Assembly: GCA_026646885.1 (NCBI GenBank)
Contig: JAPKHK010000003.1
Span: forward strand, 62,001-126,000
Direction of reading: 5' to 3'
DNA: 64,000 nt
Source: Casimicrobiaceae bacterium
Lineage (GTDB): Bacteria; Pseudomonadota; Gammaproteobacteria; Burkholderiales; Casimicrobiaceae
In this document: piece by piece, positions 1-8,940 of the stretch
How the letters are laid out: each line of letters opens with the position of its first letter
How positions within the stretch are numbered: position 1 is the stretch's first letter
Notes under the pieces: model-generated
Told to the model about the DNA's origin: nothing
What the model saw: the letters and a program-made list of their open reading frames with translations, nothing else
Databases searched by the model: none
Position numbers and translations under genes: made by a program

Positions 1-1
1 G

Positions 2-586
2 GCGGCGCACCTCTTGGTGCACTGGCGCCGCCGCCCGCAAGGCGAGGCTCAGCTTGCCCGCTGGGGAGATGGGTTGATGCTCGGCGGCTGTGCCTTGGGG
101 CTTGCCTTGGTGTACTGGATGCACGCCAACTTTCTGAGTTTTTTTGCCGGCCACTGGAGCCTTTATGCCTGGCATAGCGCCTTTGGTGCCGCCACCGCGC
201 TCTGCCTCTTCGGCATCGCGGCGGGCGGACGGATCGGCCGCGCGCTCTTTGCCAACCCTTGGAGCGTATGGCTCGGTGTGGTGAGCTACAGCGTCTACCT
301 TTGGCATTTTCCCATCCTCTCTCCCCTGTCTAGCCTCCCCTGGCTGGAGAGCCTGCCCGGACCACGTTGGCTGCCTTTGGCCATCCTCGCCTTGCCGCCC
401 GTCCTCGCCTTGTCGGCCCTGTGGTACCGCTACGTCGAGCGCCCGTTCTTGGTTCCCGATGCCCTGGCCGAGGGCCCGCTAAGGCGGGTCGCCTTCTGGG
501 CACGCCGACAAGTTTGGACGGTTGCCGCTCTCGCCGCCTTAGGTTTGGTCCTCTGGGCCACCGCCTGGGATCTCGCGCGGCCTTGA
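2..586 (+). CDS. Acyltransferase 3 (OafA-like) family protein, C-terminal fragment
   Basis: The frame is open from base 2 and enters from outside the window, so only the last 194 residues are visible. Several hydrophobic helices are present, and the stretch SYSVYLWHFPIL is typical of the acyltransferase 3 (OafA/YrhL) family, where the YLWH segment precedes the last membrane helices. YRYVERPF near the end is another family hallmark. Such enzymes transfer acyl groups to surface polysaccharides or other extracytoplasmic glycans; the substrate cannot be told from a fragment. The gene converges on and overlaps the next gene by 48 bases. Confidence 0.85.
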   Translation, partial: AAHLLVHWRRRPQGEAQLARWGDGLMLGGCALGLALVYWMHANFLSFFAGHWSLYAWHSAFGAATALCLFGIAAGGRIGRALFANPWSVWLGVVSYSVYLWHFPILSPLSSLPWLESLPGPRWLPLAILALPPVLALSALWYRYVERPFLVPDALAEGPLRRVAFWARRQVWTVAALAALGLVLWATAWDLARP

Positions 587-1534
587 GCGCGCAAACACTC
601 GAACCCCCAGCACCACGCCACCAACCAGTAGCGCAATGCCGGCGGCAACCCCGACGGTGGGCCAGCTCCCCTGCCAGAGAAAAGCATAGGCCAGCGCGGC
701 GAGGGTTTCGAACACAATCAATTGTCCCGCCAAGGCGGTGGGCAGCCGCTGACTCGCGCGATTCCACAGCAAGGTGCCCAGCCACGAGGCGGTAAGCCCG
801 ATCAGTAGCATCCATGTCACGTAGATCAGTGGGCGCGGCCCTAGCAGCGCCGCACCGGGCGCGGCATGGGCACTCCAGGCGAGGGTGAGCATCATCCCCA
901 GAGCGGCGAGTGGCAGCGTCGCCAGACCCTGAGCAGTGGCCCAGGTCGACGACGCTAGCCGTGGCCGGCGTTTGAGCCAGCGGGCATTGCGTACGGCGTA
1001 CCAGGTCCAGGCGATCAAAGCGCCCAGGGCGAGCAGCCCGCCCAGGATGTAATCACCCGCTGGGTGCTGCACCGAAAGCTGCCGCCATTCGTGGTGATTG
1101 ACCAGCACGATTCCCGCTCCAATCACCAGCAGCGAAGGCAGCAAGCGCCCCCAGGGCGGGCCGCGCTCGTGCACATTGGCGACCACCGCGATGACCACCG
1201 GCAGGGTACCGATGATCATGGTCGGCAAAGCGGCGCCCGCGAGTTGTATCGCCGCCGCGAGAAACAGGTAATAAATAATGTTGCCGGCGGCCGCCAGTTC
1301 CGCCGCCGCCAGCCAGTCGGCACGGTCCAAATCAGCAAGGCGTCGGCGGTCCCGCCAGGCAAGCGGCAGGGCAATCAGGCCAAAGGCGAGATAGCGACCG
1401 AAAGCCAGCATCGTTGGCGGATAGTCATGCAGCACCAGCGGGGCGACGAACACGAATCCCCAGGCCAGCCCTGCCGCCAGGGCGCTGGTCACGCCATCGA
1501 GGAGCTGTGACCGGGGCAGTGCAGCAGAGGTCAT
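539..1534 (-). CDS. EamA/DMT-superfamily transporter
   Basis: The 331-residue protein has about ten hydrophobic helices in two repeats and the general look of the EamA drug/metabolite transporter superfamily. The start at 1534 is chosen because ATGA overlaps the stop of the upstream DedA gene (1531-1534), giving translational coupling; the frame is open further upstream but that part is a shadow of the DedA gene. The substrate is unknown. The 3' end overlaps the convergent acyltransferase gene by 48 bases. It is the last gene of the xrtH operon. Confidence 0.85.
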   Translation of the reverse strand: MTSAALPRSQLLDGVTSALAAGLAWGFVFVAPLVLHDYPPTMLAFGRYLAFGLIALPLAWRDRRRLADLDRADWLAAAELAAAGNIIYYLFLAAAIQLAGAALPTMIIGTLPVVIAVVANVHERGPPWGRLLPSLLVIGAGIVLVNHHEWRQLSVQHPAGDYILGGLLALGALIAWTWYAVRNARWLKRRPRLASSTWATAQGLATLPLAALGMMLTLAWSAHAAPGAALLGPRPLIYVTWMLLIGLTASWLGTLLWNRASQRLPTALAGQLIVFETLAALAYAFLWQGSWPTVGVAAGIALLVGGVVLGVRVFARSRPREIPGGGPEDQT

Positions 1535-2187
1535 CGCGATCGGCCTTCGCGCCGCTGTCGACGCCGATGGAGGGCGCGCGCCAGCGCAAACCCGGCGAGC
1601 GCGCACAAACCCAGGCCAATCCCTCCCCATACCAGCAGAGCGAAGTGCTCTTGTACTCCGGGCAAATGGCCAAAGGCATAACCCGCGGCCAGCAATGGCA
1701 AGACCCAAGTCGCCGCGCCAATCATGACACTTGCCACGAAGTTGCTGGGGGTCATGTGGGCAACGCCACCGACGAAAGGCGCACAGCTGCGAATCACGGC
1801 AAGATAGGGCGAGAGCACGAAGGTCACAGCGCCGCGGCGCTCATAAAACGCATGCGTGCGCCGCAGAGCCTCGCGATCCGGCCAACTCCAATGCCACAGC
1901 CCGAGCCCACGACCAAGGCAGCGTCCCGTCGCGTAGTTGAGCAGGCTGCCCACGACCACAGCGCTCCATAACACAGTCGCGACGGGCAAGACGTGCATGG
2001 TTCCCGCGGCGCACATTGCTCCGCAGACGAAAACCAGTGGATTACCGGGAAGGAAGAAAAAGGGCAACACCCCCAGTTCGAGAAAAATAACGGCAAATAG
2101 CAGCGCATACACCCAAGCGCCGTGTTGGGTCACCCAAGTCGCCAGATGCTGGTCGAAATGCCAGACCTGCGTGATCAGCTCGATCAC
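1531..2187 (-). CDS. DedA family membrane protein
   Basis: The 218-residue integral membrane protein carries the DedA/SNARE-associated pattern: an early segment with E and PGNPL-like residues (LELGVLPFFFLPGNPLV), then a basic stretch containing ERRGAVTFVLSPYLAVIRSCAP that matches the conserved F..R..P..R region. DedA proteins are implicated in undecaprenyl-phosphate or phospholipid flipping and envelope homeostasis. The start is read as GTG at 2187, overlapping the upstream stop as GTGA (2184-2187). No ATG is better placed. Its place right after the exosortase pair suggests a lipid-carrier or envelope role; that is inference. Confidence 0.85.
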   Translation of the reverse strand: MIELITQVWHFDQHLATWVTQHGAWVYALLFAVIFLELGVLPFFFLPGNPLVFVCGAMCAAGTMHVLPVATVLWSAVVVGSLLNYATGRCLGRGLGLWHWSWPDREALRRTHAFYERRGAVTFVLSPYLAVIRSCAPFVGGVAHMTPSNFVASVMIGAATWVLPLLAAGYAFGHLPGVQEHFALLVWGGIGLGLCALAGFALARALHRRRQRREGRSR

Positions 2188-2783
2188 TTGGCAAGGTGGT
2201 CGCCGGCAGCACCGCCCATCGGCAGTCGCCAGCGTTCGAGGAAGCGGCGGTCCAGAATGACCCAAAGCACGGCCGGAGCGACCGCCGGGACGATGAGTGT
2301 GCTGAATTGGAAAGCAAAGACCACGAGCTCTCGCTGCCATTGTACGAACCCGGCCTGGAGCGCCACGCCAGGGCCGGCGATGATGGCAATTTGTCGCAAT
2401 ACATCGGTGACCACGCCCAGGACTTGGAAGGGCAACAGAACCATGAGGCCGAGGAGGAGCTTGCGCGGCCACCCCGGCTCCTTGGCGGCAAGAATCAAGG
2501 CGGCAAACAGCGGCATGCCGAAGCTGTAAGCCAGTGCGTTCACCTCCGGCACCAGCACGGCCGCACTGCCCAGTGGTGCGTTCTCGGGACGCAGCGTAGT
2601 CAAGGCCGATATACTGCCGTGGGCCACTTCGATACCGCGAACGAAGTCCCCAAAGCCGGCCACGAGGATGCTCTTGACCAGCAATGCCGTGGGCCACATC
2701 AGTAGTGGCGTGCCCAAATACCACACCGCAAAGACCACGGGCAGCCAAAGAAAAACCTTGGCAAAGAAGCGCGGCAGCGACAT
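2184..2783 (-). CDS. Exosortase H-associated membrane protein
   Basis: A 199-residue membrane protein with several hydrophobic helices and a conserved-looking central part (residues about 60-110). Its ATG follows directly after the stop codon of xrtH, with no intervening base. Position, size and topology match the membrane protein that regularly accompanies XrtH (the IPTL-CTERM exosortase). Its role in sorting is not established; a partner function in the XrtH system is inferred from the context. Confidence 0.75.
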   Translation of the reverse strand: MSLPRFFAKVFLWLPVVFAVWYLGTPLLMWPTALLVKSILVAGFGDFVRGIEVAHGSISALTTLRPENAPLGSAAVLVPEVNALAYSFGMPLFAALILAAKEPGWPRKLLLGLMVLLPFQVLGVVTDVLRQIAIIAGPGVALQAGFVQWQRELVVFAFQFSTLIVPAVAPAVLWVILDRRFLERWRLPMGGAAGDHLAK

Positions 2784-3308
2784 CTAGGCAGGAGCCGGCG
2801 GCGGCGTGCGCGGCGGTTCGCCGGCATCCCCTTCGTGCGGCAGAAAGCGCACCCAAAGGAGCCAGACGATCAGCACGTCGAGCATGATCAGTGCCTGCCA
2901 GACGTAAAGATGCGCCCATTCGAAAACCTGGTGATTCCACTGGCCAATATAGAACAGGCTAATGATGCGCACCACGTTAAGTCCCTGCACCGCCACAATG
3001 CCCGCCGCAAGCCCTGCTACCTTGGCCTTCCAGGAAGATGGAAAGGCGAGCATCGCCGCCAGCAGCACGATGGTCGCTTCGACGCCGTTGCAGCCCGCCT
3101 CGATAGAAACGGCAAAGCCGTTCGAGAGACTCTGCAGCACCTTGCCTTGGGCGGAAACCTGAGGATCGAAAAAGGCCACGAGCTGAGAGCTGAAGACGGC
3201 GAGTGCGTGGGTCCAGGGCTCGACCAGGTATTCTTGGACCGGTGCGGTCAGTTCGAGGCCAAAAAGCAATGCCTGAATGGCCAGGAAGAGTAGGAAAAAA
3301 CGCAACAT
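2784..3308 (-). CDS. xrtH: Exosortase H (XrtH), IPTL-CTERM type
   Basis: The 174-residue polytopic membrane protein shows the three exosortase/archaeosortase active-site elements in order: Cys in EAGCNGVEA, Arg in LNVVRI and His in FEWAHLYVWQ. These are thought to form a sortase-like Cys-Arg-His catalytic set that cleaves C-terminal sorting signals (IPTL-CTERM for XrtH) at the cytoplasmic membrane. The short length is right for the minimal XrtH class. The start at 3308 is the first ATG; longer upstream reading runs into the neighbouring gene. It heads a tight four-gene operon. No protein in this window ends in a recognisable IPTL-CTERM tail, so its clients lie elsewhere. Confidence 0.88.
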   Translation of the reverse strand: MLRFFLLFLAIQALLFGLELTAPVQEYLVEPWTHALAVFSSQLVAFFDPQVSAQGKVLQSLSNGFAVSIEAGCNGVEATIVLLAAMLAFPSSWKAKVAGLAAGIVAVQGLNVVRIISLFYIGQWNHQVFEWAHLYVWQALIMLDVLIVWLLWVRFLPHEGDAGEPPRTPPPAPA

Positions 3309-3355
3309 AGAGGCATATCTTACCAGCTTGTCCCCACGCCCCAATGGGGCCGAGC

Positions 3356-5464
3356 TCAATCCAACGCGCAGAACACCACACCTTCCAGCAGCCAACCCGC
3401 GGCCACAGTGCTCTGAACTACCGATGCGTTCACGGCGTACCGATGGCCTGGGTCCGCGCGCAGATGCCCATTGTTGTAGAGACGCATCACCGGCCGGCCA
3501 GAGCTGCACGCACCCCCAGTGGCAGGGAGCACCCCAAACGCGGTGGCTTCATAGACCCAGCGAAAAGACCCTGCGGGGGACTGCCAAAAATCCCTCAGCA
3601 GGAAATCACGCTCTGCGGCGACCGCCGTGAAGAAATGCGAACTCGGCCCCCCAGCCGGATCTCCATAGAAACGTGCCACTCCGGCGCGCGATCCAGTCGT
3701 CCCGGCGGCTACGCCGAAACTCTCACCCGTGCGCTGCCAACCACTCGCGCCCCCCGCATCCAGCATGGCCTGCTCGGCCGGGTTGGCGGTGAGGAAGTAG
3801 TGGTTGAGTTGCGCATGGTAATACTCCACGGCGCGTAGCGTTCCCGGATCGATAGTGAAAGCCCCTGCGGGTCCACCCTGAGTTCGCACCAAACCCGACA
3901 GATCGGTGTCTACGAAGACAGAACTCGGACCCGGCGGCTCGGGAGGATTAGTCGGTCGGTCGGATCCGTCGAATGAAGGCAGATGCGCGGTTGGATATTC
4001 GAGCCACGCACTCTGCGGCTGGGGCCGTACATTCCCGGCGGCGAAATCGATGAACTTTGGTTCCAGGGTATTGATGGCATTGTCGCGCAGAAGCTGCGCC
4101 AAGTTGCAGTCGAGGTTGGCGGAATCGCAAGCCTCTTGATCTTCGATGCCCAGCGGATGATCCGCCGGCCCGTTCCAGATCACATTGCCACGAATGACCA
4201 GACCGTCGTCCACGCGCGAAGGCGCGCCGACATTGGATTCAGCGGGCGGCGTGAGCGGATTGGCGATGGTGAAATGTTGCCAGCGGCTGGGGGCATCGGA
4301 AGGGTTATAGATGAGGTTATTGAGGATGTGGACGTTGCGCGCCGGAATCCACTGCCCGCCCTCGTCAGTCGTGCCCCAGCCACCCATTTGCTGATGCGCG
4401 CGGCAGGCGGCCACCGCCGCCGCGTCCGCTGGCGCGCCATCGCAACTGCGCGAGCCATGCACTACCTCGATCACATGGCTCTGCCGGCCCACTCGCCAGG
4501 CGGTGTTGTACGCGATGGTGACGTTGTAGCCGCCGTTGACGCCAAAGGCCGCGCCCACGGTGTCGTGCACCAAATTGTTCAGCACGCGCACGTGCGCGCC
4601 TTCATAGTGAAGGAAGGGCGGCGTCATGAACTGGAAACCCGTGCCCTGCCCTACCGTAAAACCGCCATTGCCGCAATCATGGAAGATATTGCCTTCCACC
4701 GTGATGTCGAAGGCACCGCCCTTGACATAGCCGCACCAGTCCACGGCGTCGTGGATGCGTGAGTTGATGATGTGCCCATATTGCACGGCGACGAAATCGA
4801 GCGCGTTGTCGCCAGCGCCGGAGATGTCGGAATCCTCCACGAACACGTATTGCGACTGGTTGACTTTCAGGCCCTCTTGCACACCACGCGGGCGCGTGGC
4901 ATTGCCATCGATGGTGACTTGGCGCAGCAGCAGAAAGTGGCAACGCTCGCATTGCATTCCATCACCGCCATCCCCGCCGGAGAAATGCAGGCCGAGGAGA
5001 TAGAGGTGGCGCACATCGAAGAAGGTGCTTCCCGGCAGGCGCGCCGTGCCCGCGCCATCGGCCGCCTCGATGACGATGGGCGCGGCGAAGCTTCCCCAGC
5101 GGCTTTCCCAATAATTCGGCACCACGTGGTTGCCGGCCACGAGTTTGATGCGTACACCTTCCGCGACTAGCGTTTGCTGCAAGGGGATACGTCGCCAGGC
5201 CTCGGTGACAGTGCGCAAGGCTTCGGCGCGAGTAGCCCCAGAACGGGCGTCCTCCCCGTTGATCGGATCCACCCAGACTTCACGCCAAGGGCCGTTACCC
5301 ATGGGGAAGGGCGGCGTCAATGCTCCGGCGAAGGGTGCCCAGGTTGTGATTAGTAGAAGAAGGGCCAGGCGCTGCACATTCCTGACCAAGCGTTCGAGAG
5401 CGAACACCTTGGCGCGACTCGCCGATGCCTCGGCTGCGCGCGGTGGCACTTGGTTCTCAGGCAT
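3356..5464 (-). CDS. Secreted right-handed beta-helix protein with C-terminal DUF5648-like domain
   Basis: The 702-residue protein begins with a basic segment and a hydrophobic core (QRLALLLLITTWAPFAGA) that looks like a signal peptide. Residues about 75-450 carry repeated N-rich rungs (VHILNNLIYNPSD, VRVLNNLVHD, LVIRGNVIWN) typical of parallel beta-helix (pectate-lyase/NosD-like) folds. The last 150 residues contain YYHAQLNHYFLTANPAE and GWQRTGESF, a pattern of the DUF5648 repeat often attached to secreted proteins. Polysaccharide binding or cleavage is likely but unproven. There is no IPTL-CTERM tail although the gene sits beside xrtH. It follows the next gene by 12 bases. Confidence 0.75.
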   Translation of the reverse strand: MPENQVPPRAAEASASRAKVFALERLVRNVQRLALLLLITTWAPFAGALTPPFPMGNGPWREVWVDPINGEDARSGATRAEALRTVTEAWRRIPLQQTLVAEGVRIKLVAGNHVVPNYWESRWGSFAAPIVIEAADGAGTARLPGSTFFDVRHLYLLGLHFSGGDGGDGMQCERCHFLLLRQVTIDGNATRPRGVQEGLKVNQSQYVFVEDSDISGAGDNALDFVAVQYGHIINSRIHDAVDWCGYVKGGAFDITVEGNIFHDCGNGGFTVGQGTGFQFMTPPFLHYEGAHVRVLNNLVHDTVGAAFGVNGGYNVTIAYNTAWRVGRQSHVIEVVHGSRSCDGAPADAAAVAACRAHQQMGGWGTTDEGGQWIPARNVHILNNLIYNPSDAPSRWQHFTIANPLTPPAESNVGAPSRVDDGLVIRGNVIWNGPADHPLGIEDQEACDSANLDCNLAQLLRDNAINTLEPKFIDFAAGNVRPQPQSAWLEYPTAHLPSFDGSDRPTNPPEPPGPSSVFVDTDLSGLVRTQGGPAGAFTIDPGTLRAVEYYHAQLNHYFLTANPAEQAMLDAGGASGWQRTGESFGVAAGTTGSRAGVARFYGDPAGGPSSHFFTAVAAERDFLLRDFWQSPAGSFRWVYEATAFGVLPATGGACSSGRPVMRLYNNGHLRADPGHRYAVNASVVQSTVAAGWLLEGVVFCALD

Positions 5465-5476
5465 GATCGGGTGCTC

Positions 5477-6148
5477 TCAATCGCTGGCGAAGCAATAGAA
5501 AAGCCCGCCACCCCCGGTTTTCGCCAGAGCCTCTTGGCTACAGCCGATGGTGCCGTGCGAAGAGTTCCAGGATTTCATGTGCCGAGTGTCTTTGAGCCCG
5601 ATGCGATCATGATGCCCCACGATCGCCGAACCTTCGGCGCTCGATGTCCAGTTCTTGCAACTGGTGTCACCGCCCGCCGTGGAATAGCGCCCCTCGGGAT
5701 CAGAGCCGGTGAGAATGTCATGTACGTTCACTGTGTCGCCCCGACCACTGACTACCGCCCCCTTTTCGGTCAAGGCGGTTTGTTTGTTGAGATTGTTGCC
5801 GGCCGAGTGCAGCTCATCGACACTCTTCGCGATCGTTTCGCCCTTGACGTTTTTCCAGGGTCCGTTGCCGATTCGGTCGCGTGCATTGATGCCCGCCTCG
5901 CCACCGGGCGCGGTGGTGCTGAGATAAGCGCGCCAATTGGTTTTCCTTGCGCCGGCCGCTTTGGCCAAGGCCGCGCAGTGCGCATCCGCGCCGGCCAGGC
6001 CGCCTAGATCGGCGCCTTTGCCCGGCCCGGCACTGGTAACGAAAAAGCTCATGACCTCGGCGCCCGCCTGGGCGAAAGGCGCGATTGCCAGCTGGCTCGC
6101 CAGCGCCAGAGCGCTCGCGGTGACGAAAAGCGGCTTGCGGTTCGACAT
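5477..6148 (-). CDS. Secreted lectin-like hypothetical protein
   Basis: The 223-residue protein starts with a clear signal peptide ending in APFAQAGA. The mature part reads FFVTSAGPGKGADLGGL, then ADAHCAALAKAAGA and ARDRIGNGPW, a pattern I recognise from bacterial secreted proteins with a fold resembling the endostatin/lectin superfamily. Paired cysteines (in DAHCAAL, TSCKNW, IGCSQ, FYCFAS) suggest disulfides in the periplasm or outside. It lies 12 bases upstream of the beta-helix gene, so the two may be co-transcribed. The function is not known. Confidence 0.7.
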   Translation of the reverse strand: MSNRKPLFVTASALALASQLAIAPFAQAGAEVMSFFVTSAGPGKGADLGGLAGADAHCAALAKAAGARKTNWRAYLSTTAPGGEAGINARDRIGNGPWKNVKGETIAKSVDELHSAGNNLNKQTALTEKGAVVSGRGDTVNVHDILTGSDPEGRYSTAGGDTSCKNWTSSAEGSAIVGHHDRIGLKDTRHMKSWNSSHGTIGCSQEALAKTGGGGLFYCFASD

Positions 6149-6266
6149 GGCTCAACTCCTGCGTTCGAGTATGGAGCGACTATGATACTGTGGGTGACAC
6201 GCTCTGCGAGAGGCGCGACCTGACAAAAACCACGCTTGGCTGAAGGGTTCGCGGACCAACCCCACG

Positions 6267-6935
6267 TCAGCGCGTGCGCAAAATCGCCGGTTCATCGGCA
6301 GGCACCTGGGTCGGCGCAGCGGCCATCAGTTCGCGAAGAGAGCTCAAGGCCAGCGCCAAAAACGCCAGCGCGCACACACGGTAAGTGAAGATGATCCAAA
6401 GGCCGCGCGCCCGCTTGAACAAATGGCTCACCAGCCAGGCGCAGACGAACGCCCAAACAATCGAGGAGACCATGAATCCGATAAAAAACACCGCGTAATG
6501 AGCGAGTTCGGGGTCGCGCACGCCCACCGCGCCCAGCGCACTGCCCAAGGCCGCCCAATAAGCAACGTTCTGCGGATTGGTGAGCGACAGCGTCACTCCT
6601 GCCCGTAGGGCGCGACGCGCTTGGCCCGCAATGATGTTGCCAAGCGCCAGCTCGACCCGGGCGGCCCGCCAAGAATCCCAGGCGAGCCACAAGAGGTATG
6701 CCACCCCCGCAAGACCGATGGGGATGCGCAAAGCCCCCATTTGCAGGAGCAAACCCACACCGATCAGGCCGAGCGCCGCCCAGACCGCATCGCCGACCAG
6801 GCTACCGAATTGCACGGCAAATGCCGAAGTAAACCCACCTCGCGCACCCTGTCGCACCGTTTCGGCGAACACCGCCCCTGGCGCGGCATTGAAGATGAGT
6901 CCGAGGACAAAAGCAGAAAAAAAGAGAGTCAGCAT
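6267..6935 (-). CDS. LysE/RhtB family amino-acid exporter-like protein
   Basis: The 222-residue membrane protein has about six hydrophobic helices. N-terminal FNAAPGAVFAETVRQGARGG matches the LysE/RhtB signature, and SLTNPQNVAYWAALGSALG is the second conserved loop. Members export amino acids or related small molecules. ATG at 6935 is chosen because the frame upstream has no membrane or family character. It is divergent from the DUF456 gene with a 220-base gap. Confidence 0.85.
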   Translation of the reverse strand: MLTLFFSAFVLGLIFNAAPGAVFAETVRQGARGGFTSAFAVQFGSLVGDAVWAALGLIGVGLLLQMGALRIPIGLAGVAYLLWLAWDSWRAARVELALGNIIAGQARRALRAGVTLSLTNPQNVAYWAALGSALGAVGVRDPELAHYAVFFIGFMVSSIVWAFVCAWLVSHLFKRARGLWIIFTYRVCALAFLALALSSLRELMAAAPTQVPADEPAILRTR

Positions 6936-7155
6936 ACGCGCGCAAAACCGATATCCAGACCCCGTCGAGCATAACAGATCAATCCGCACCCCGGAGCGCG
7001 TCTCCACCGGCGTCTTGCCGGCGCCTCAAGCGCCACCCGGCCTAAGCGCTTCGCTTGTCGATAGTTGGTGGGGCTCGCCCGAGCGCCCTGTACGTACGTC
7101 GCCACGCCACACTTCGGCGCTATACTCGCCGTTTTTCCTGACCCTGAGACTGCGC

Positions 7156-7632
7156 ATGGAATGGCTGTGGCTACTCGTCCTGGCTTTGCTTGCTCTGGGC
7201 TTCGCGGGGCTTATCCTGCCCGCGCTGCCTGGACTGCTGCTGATATTTGGCGGATTGTGGCTGGGCGCATGGATCGACGCTTATGAGCGCGTCGAGGTCG
7301 CGACGGTGGTGTTGATCGGCGTGATGGCCGCGGTGGGTTGGCTCGTCGACTTCGTCGCCGGTCTTCTGGGCGCCAAGGCCGCCGGGGCAAGCCCGACCGC
7401 GTTGGTGGGCGCGGGCTTAGGCGCAGTGGTGGGCATATTCGGGGGCATTCCGGGTCTAATCTTTGGGCCTGTGATCGGCGCGATGATCGGCGAGCTGATC
7501 GCCCGCCAGAACCCGCAGCGCGCCACTGTGGTGGGGCTTGCCGCGGGATTGGGCTTCGTGGTGGCACTCGCCCTCAAGATCGGCCTGGCATTTGCGATGG
7601 TCGGCGTGTTCGCGCTCGCCTGGGCGATCTGA
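7156..7632 (+). CDS. DUF456 domain-containing membrane protein
   Basis: The 158-residue protein has several hydrophobic, glycine-rich helices. GLILPALPGLLLIFGGLWLG and GGIPGLIFGPVIGAMIGEL are typical of the DUF456 family. The start at 7156 follows a short leader after a non-coding stretch. The function of the family is unknown. The gene converges on amiC with 15 bases between stops. Confidence 0.85.
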   Translation: MEWLWLLVLALLALGFAGLILPALPGLLLIFGGLWLGAWIDAYERVEVATVVLIGVMAAVGWLVDFVAGLLGAKAAGASPTALVGAGLGAVVGIFGGIPGLIFGPVIGAMIGELIARQNPQRATVVGLAAGLGFVVALALKIGLAFAMVGVFALAWAI

Positions 7633-7647
7633 GCGTAGCGCACTCCG

Positions 7648-8940
7648 TCAGTCGAGGCTGGCGAGCTGCGTGCGTGCGAGCGGTGGGTTCTGGGCAAAGT
7701 AGCGCTTGATCCCTTCGAGGATCGAACCGGCCAGCTGGGTTTGATATTTCTCGTCGCGTAAGCGCTTTTCTTCTTCGGGGTTGGAGATGAATGCCGTTTC
7801 CACCAGGATCGAAGGCACGTCCGGAGCCTTGAGCACGGCAAAGCCGGCTTGCTCCACGTAGTTCTTGTGCAGGGTGTTGATTTCGCCGATTTCGGCGAGC
7901 ACGGCCCGGCCAAGCTTCAGGCTATCGTTGATGGTTGCCGTCTGCGACAGATCGAGCAGGGTGCGCGCGAGAACGGGATCCTTGACGTCAAGGTTGACCC
8001 CGCCGATCAGATCCGCTTCATTCTCGCGCTGCGCCAGCCAGCGCGCCGCCGCGCTGGTGGCGCCGTTCTCGGAAAGCGTGAACACCGAAGCACCGCGTGC
8101 CGTCTTCTTGGGAAAAGCATCGGCGTGAATCGAAATGAACAAATCCGCCCGCACGCGGCGCGCTTTTTCCACCCGTGCCTGCAAGGGCACGAAGTAGTCG
8201 TCATCGCGGGTCAGCAACACGCGCAAATTGGGTTCGCGCTCGATCTGCGCCTTCAACTTCCGCGCGACGGCGAGAGTGACGTTCTTTTCGTAGGTGCCCT
8301 TGCGCCCGACGGCACCGGGATCTTCGCCGCCGTGCCCCGGATCGAGCACCAGGATGACCGGCCGCCTGCCGCGGCCTTTCGCGACGCCGCCGTATTTGCC
8401 GCTGTCCTGCACACGGTTTGCGTCTCTGCGCTCGGCTTCTTCGAGTAGGGCCAGGAACGGGTCGGGAGCTTCGACGGGGTAGAGGTCCAGCACCAGTCGG
8501 TGGCCGTAGTCGCCAATCGGCTTGAGCGTGAAGACCTGGGAAATCATTTCCGCCCGCAGGTCGAGCACGATGCGCACCACGCCCGGCTTGTTCTTGGCCA
8601 CACGCACCGCGATCACGTGCGGATCGGTGCCGGCAACCCGGCTGGCGAGCGCCATCAATTCCGGTGCCAGGTCGACCCCTTCGAGATCGAGCACTAGCCG
8701 CTCGGGGTTCTTCACCGCCAGGACCTGATGGGCGATCGGCGCGGTGCTCTCCAGCGTCAGGCGAGTGTACTCGCGCGCCGGCCAGAGGCGGGCGGAGTTG
8801 ACTTGCGGTGCTGCATTGGACCAGGCGAGGCCGGGGAAGACACCGACCAGCGCCGGAGCCAACAGCCAGCCGCACACCCGCCGGCGCTCGAGGTTCAGAT
8901 CGATGAGGTGGGCACTGCCGGAGTCAGGGCGCGCAGGCAT
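7648..8940 (-). CDS. amiC: N-acetylmuramoyl-L-alanine amidase (AmiC type)
   Basis: The 430-residue protein has an N-terminal signal with paired arginines (LERRRVCGWLLAPALVG), compatible with Tat export as for AmiC. An AMIN domain covers residues about 45-140 and a zinc-dependent Amidase_3 domain residues about 200-420. LDPGHGGEDPGAVG holds the first metal ligand, SIHADAFP the second His, and ILVETAFISNPEEE the catalytic Glu. It cleaves septal peptidoglycan cross-links during daughter-cell separation. It overlaps the upstream tsaE gene by 46 bases, a common betaproteobacterial arrangement. Confidence 0.93.
   Translation of the reverse strand: MPARPDSGSAHLIDLNLERRRVCGWLLAPALVGVFPGLAWSNAAPQVNSARLWPAREYTRLTLESTAPIAHQVLAVKNPERLVLDLEGVDLAPELMALASRVAGTDPHVIAVRVAKNKPGVVRIVLDLRAEMISQVFTLKPIGDYGHRLVLDLYPVEAPDPFLALLEEAERRDANRVQDSGKYGGVAKGRGRRPVILVLDPGHGGEDPGAVGRKGTYEKNVTLAVARKLKAQIEREPNLRVLLTRDDDYFVPLQARVEKARRVRADLFISIHADAFPKKTARGASVFTLSENGATSAAARWLAQRENEADLIGGVNLDVKDPVLARTLLDLSQTATINDSLKLGRAVLAEIGEINTLHKNYVEQAGFAVLKAPDVPSILVETAFISNPEEEKRLRDEKYQTQLAGSILEGIKRYFAQNPPLARTQLASLD

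Noticed and set aside
3356..6148. Exosortase substrates next to xrtH
   Set aside because: Neither secreted protein ends with an IPTL motif, helix and basic cluster.
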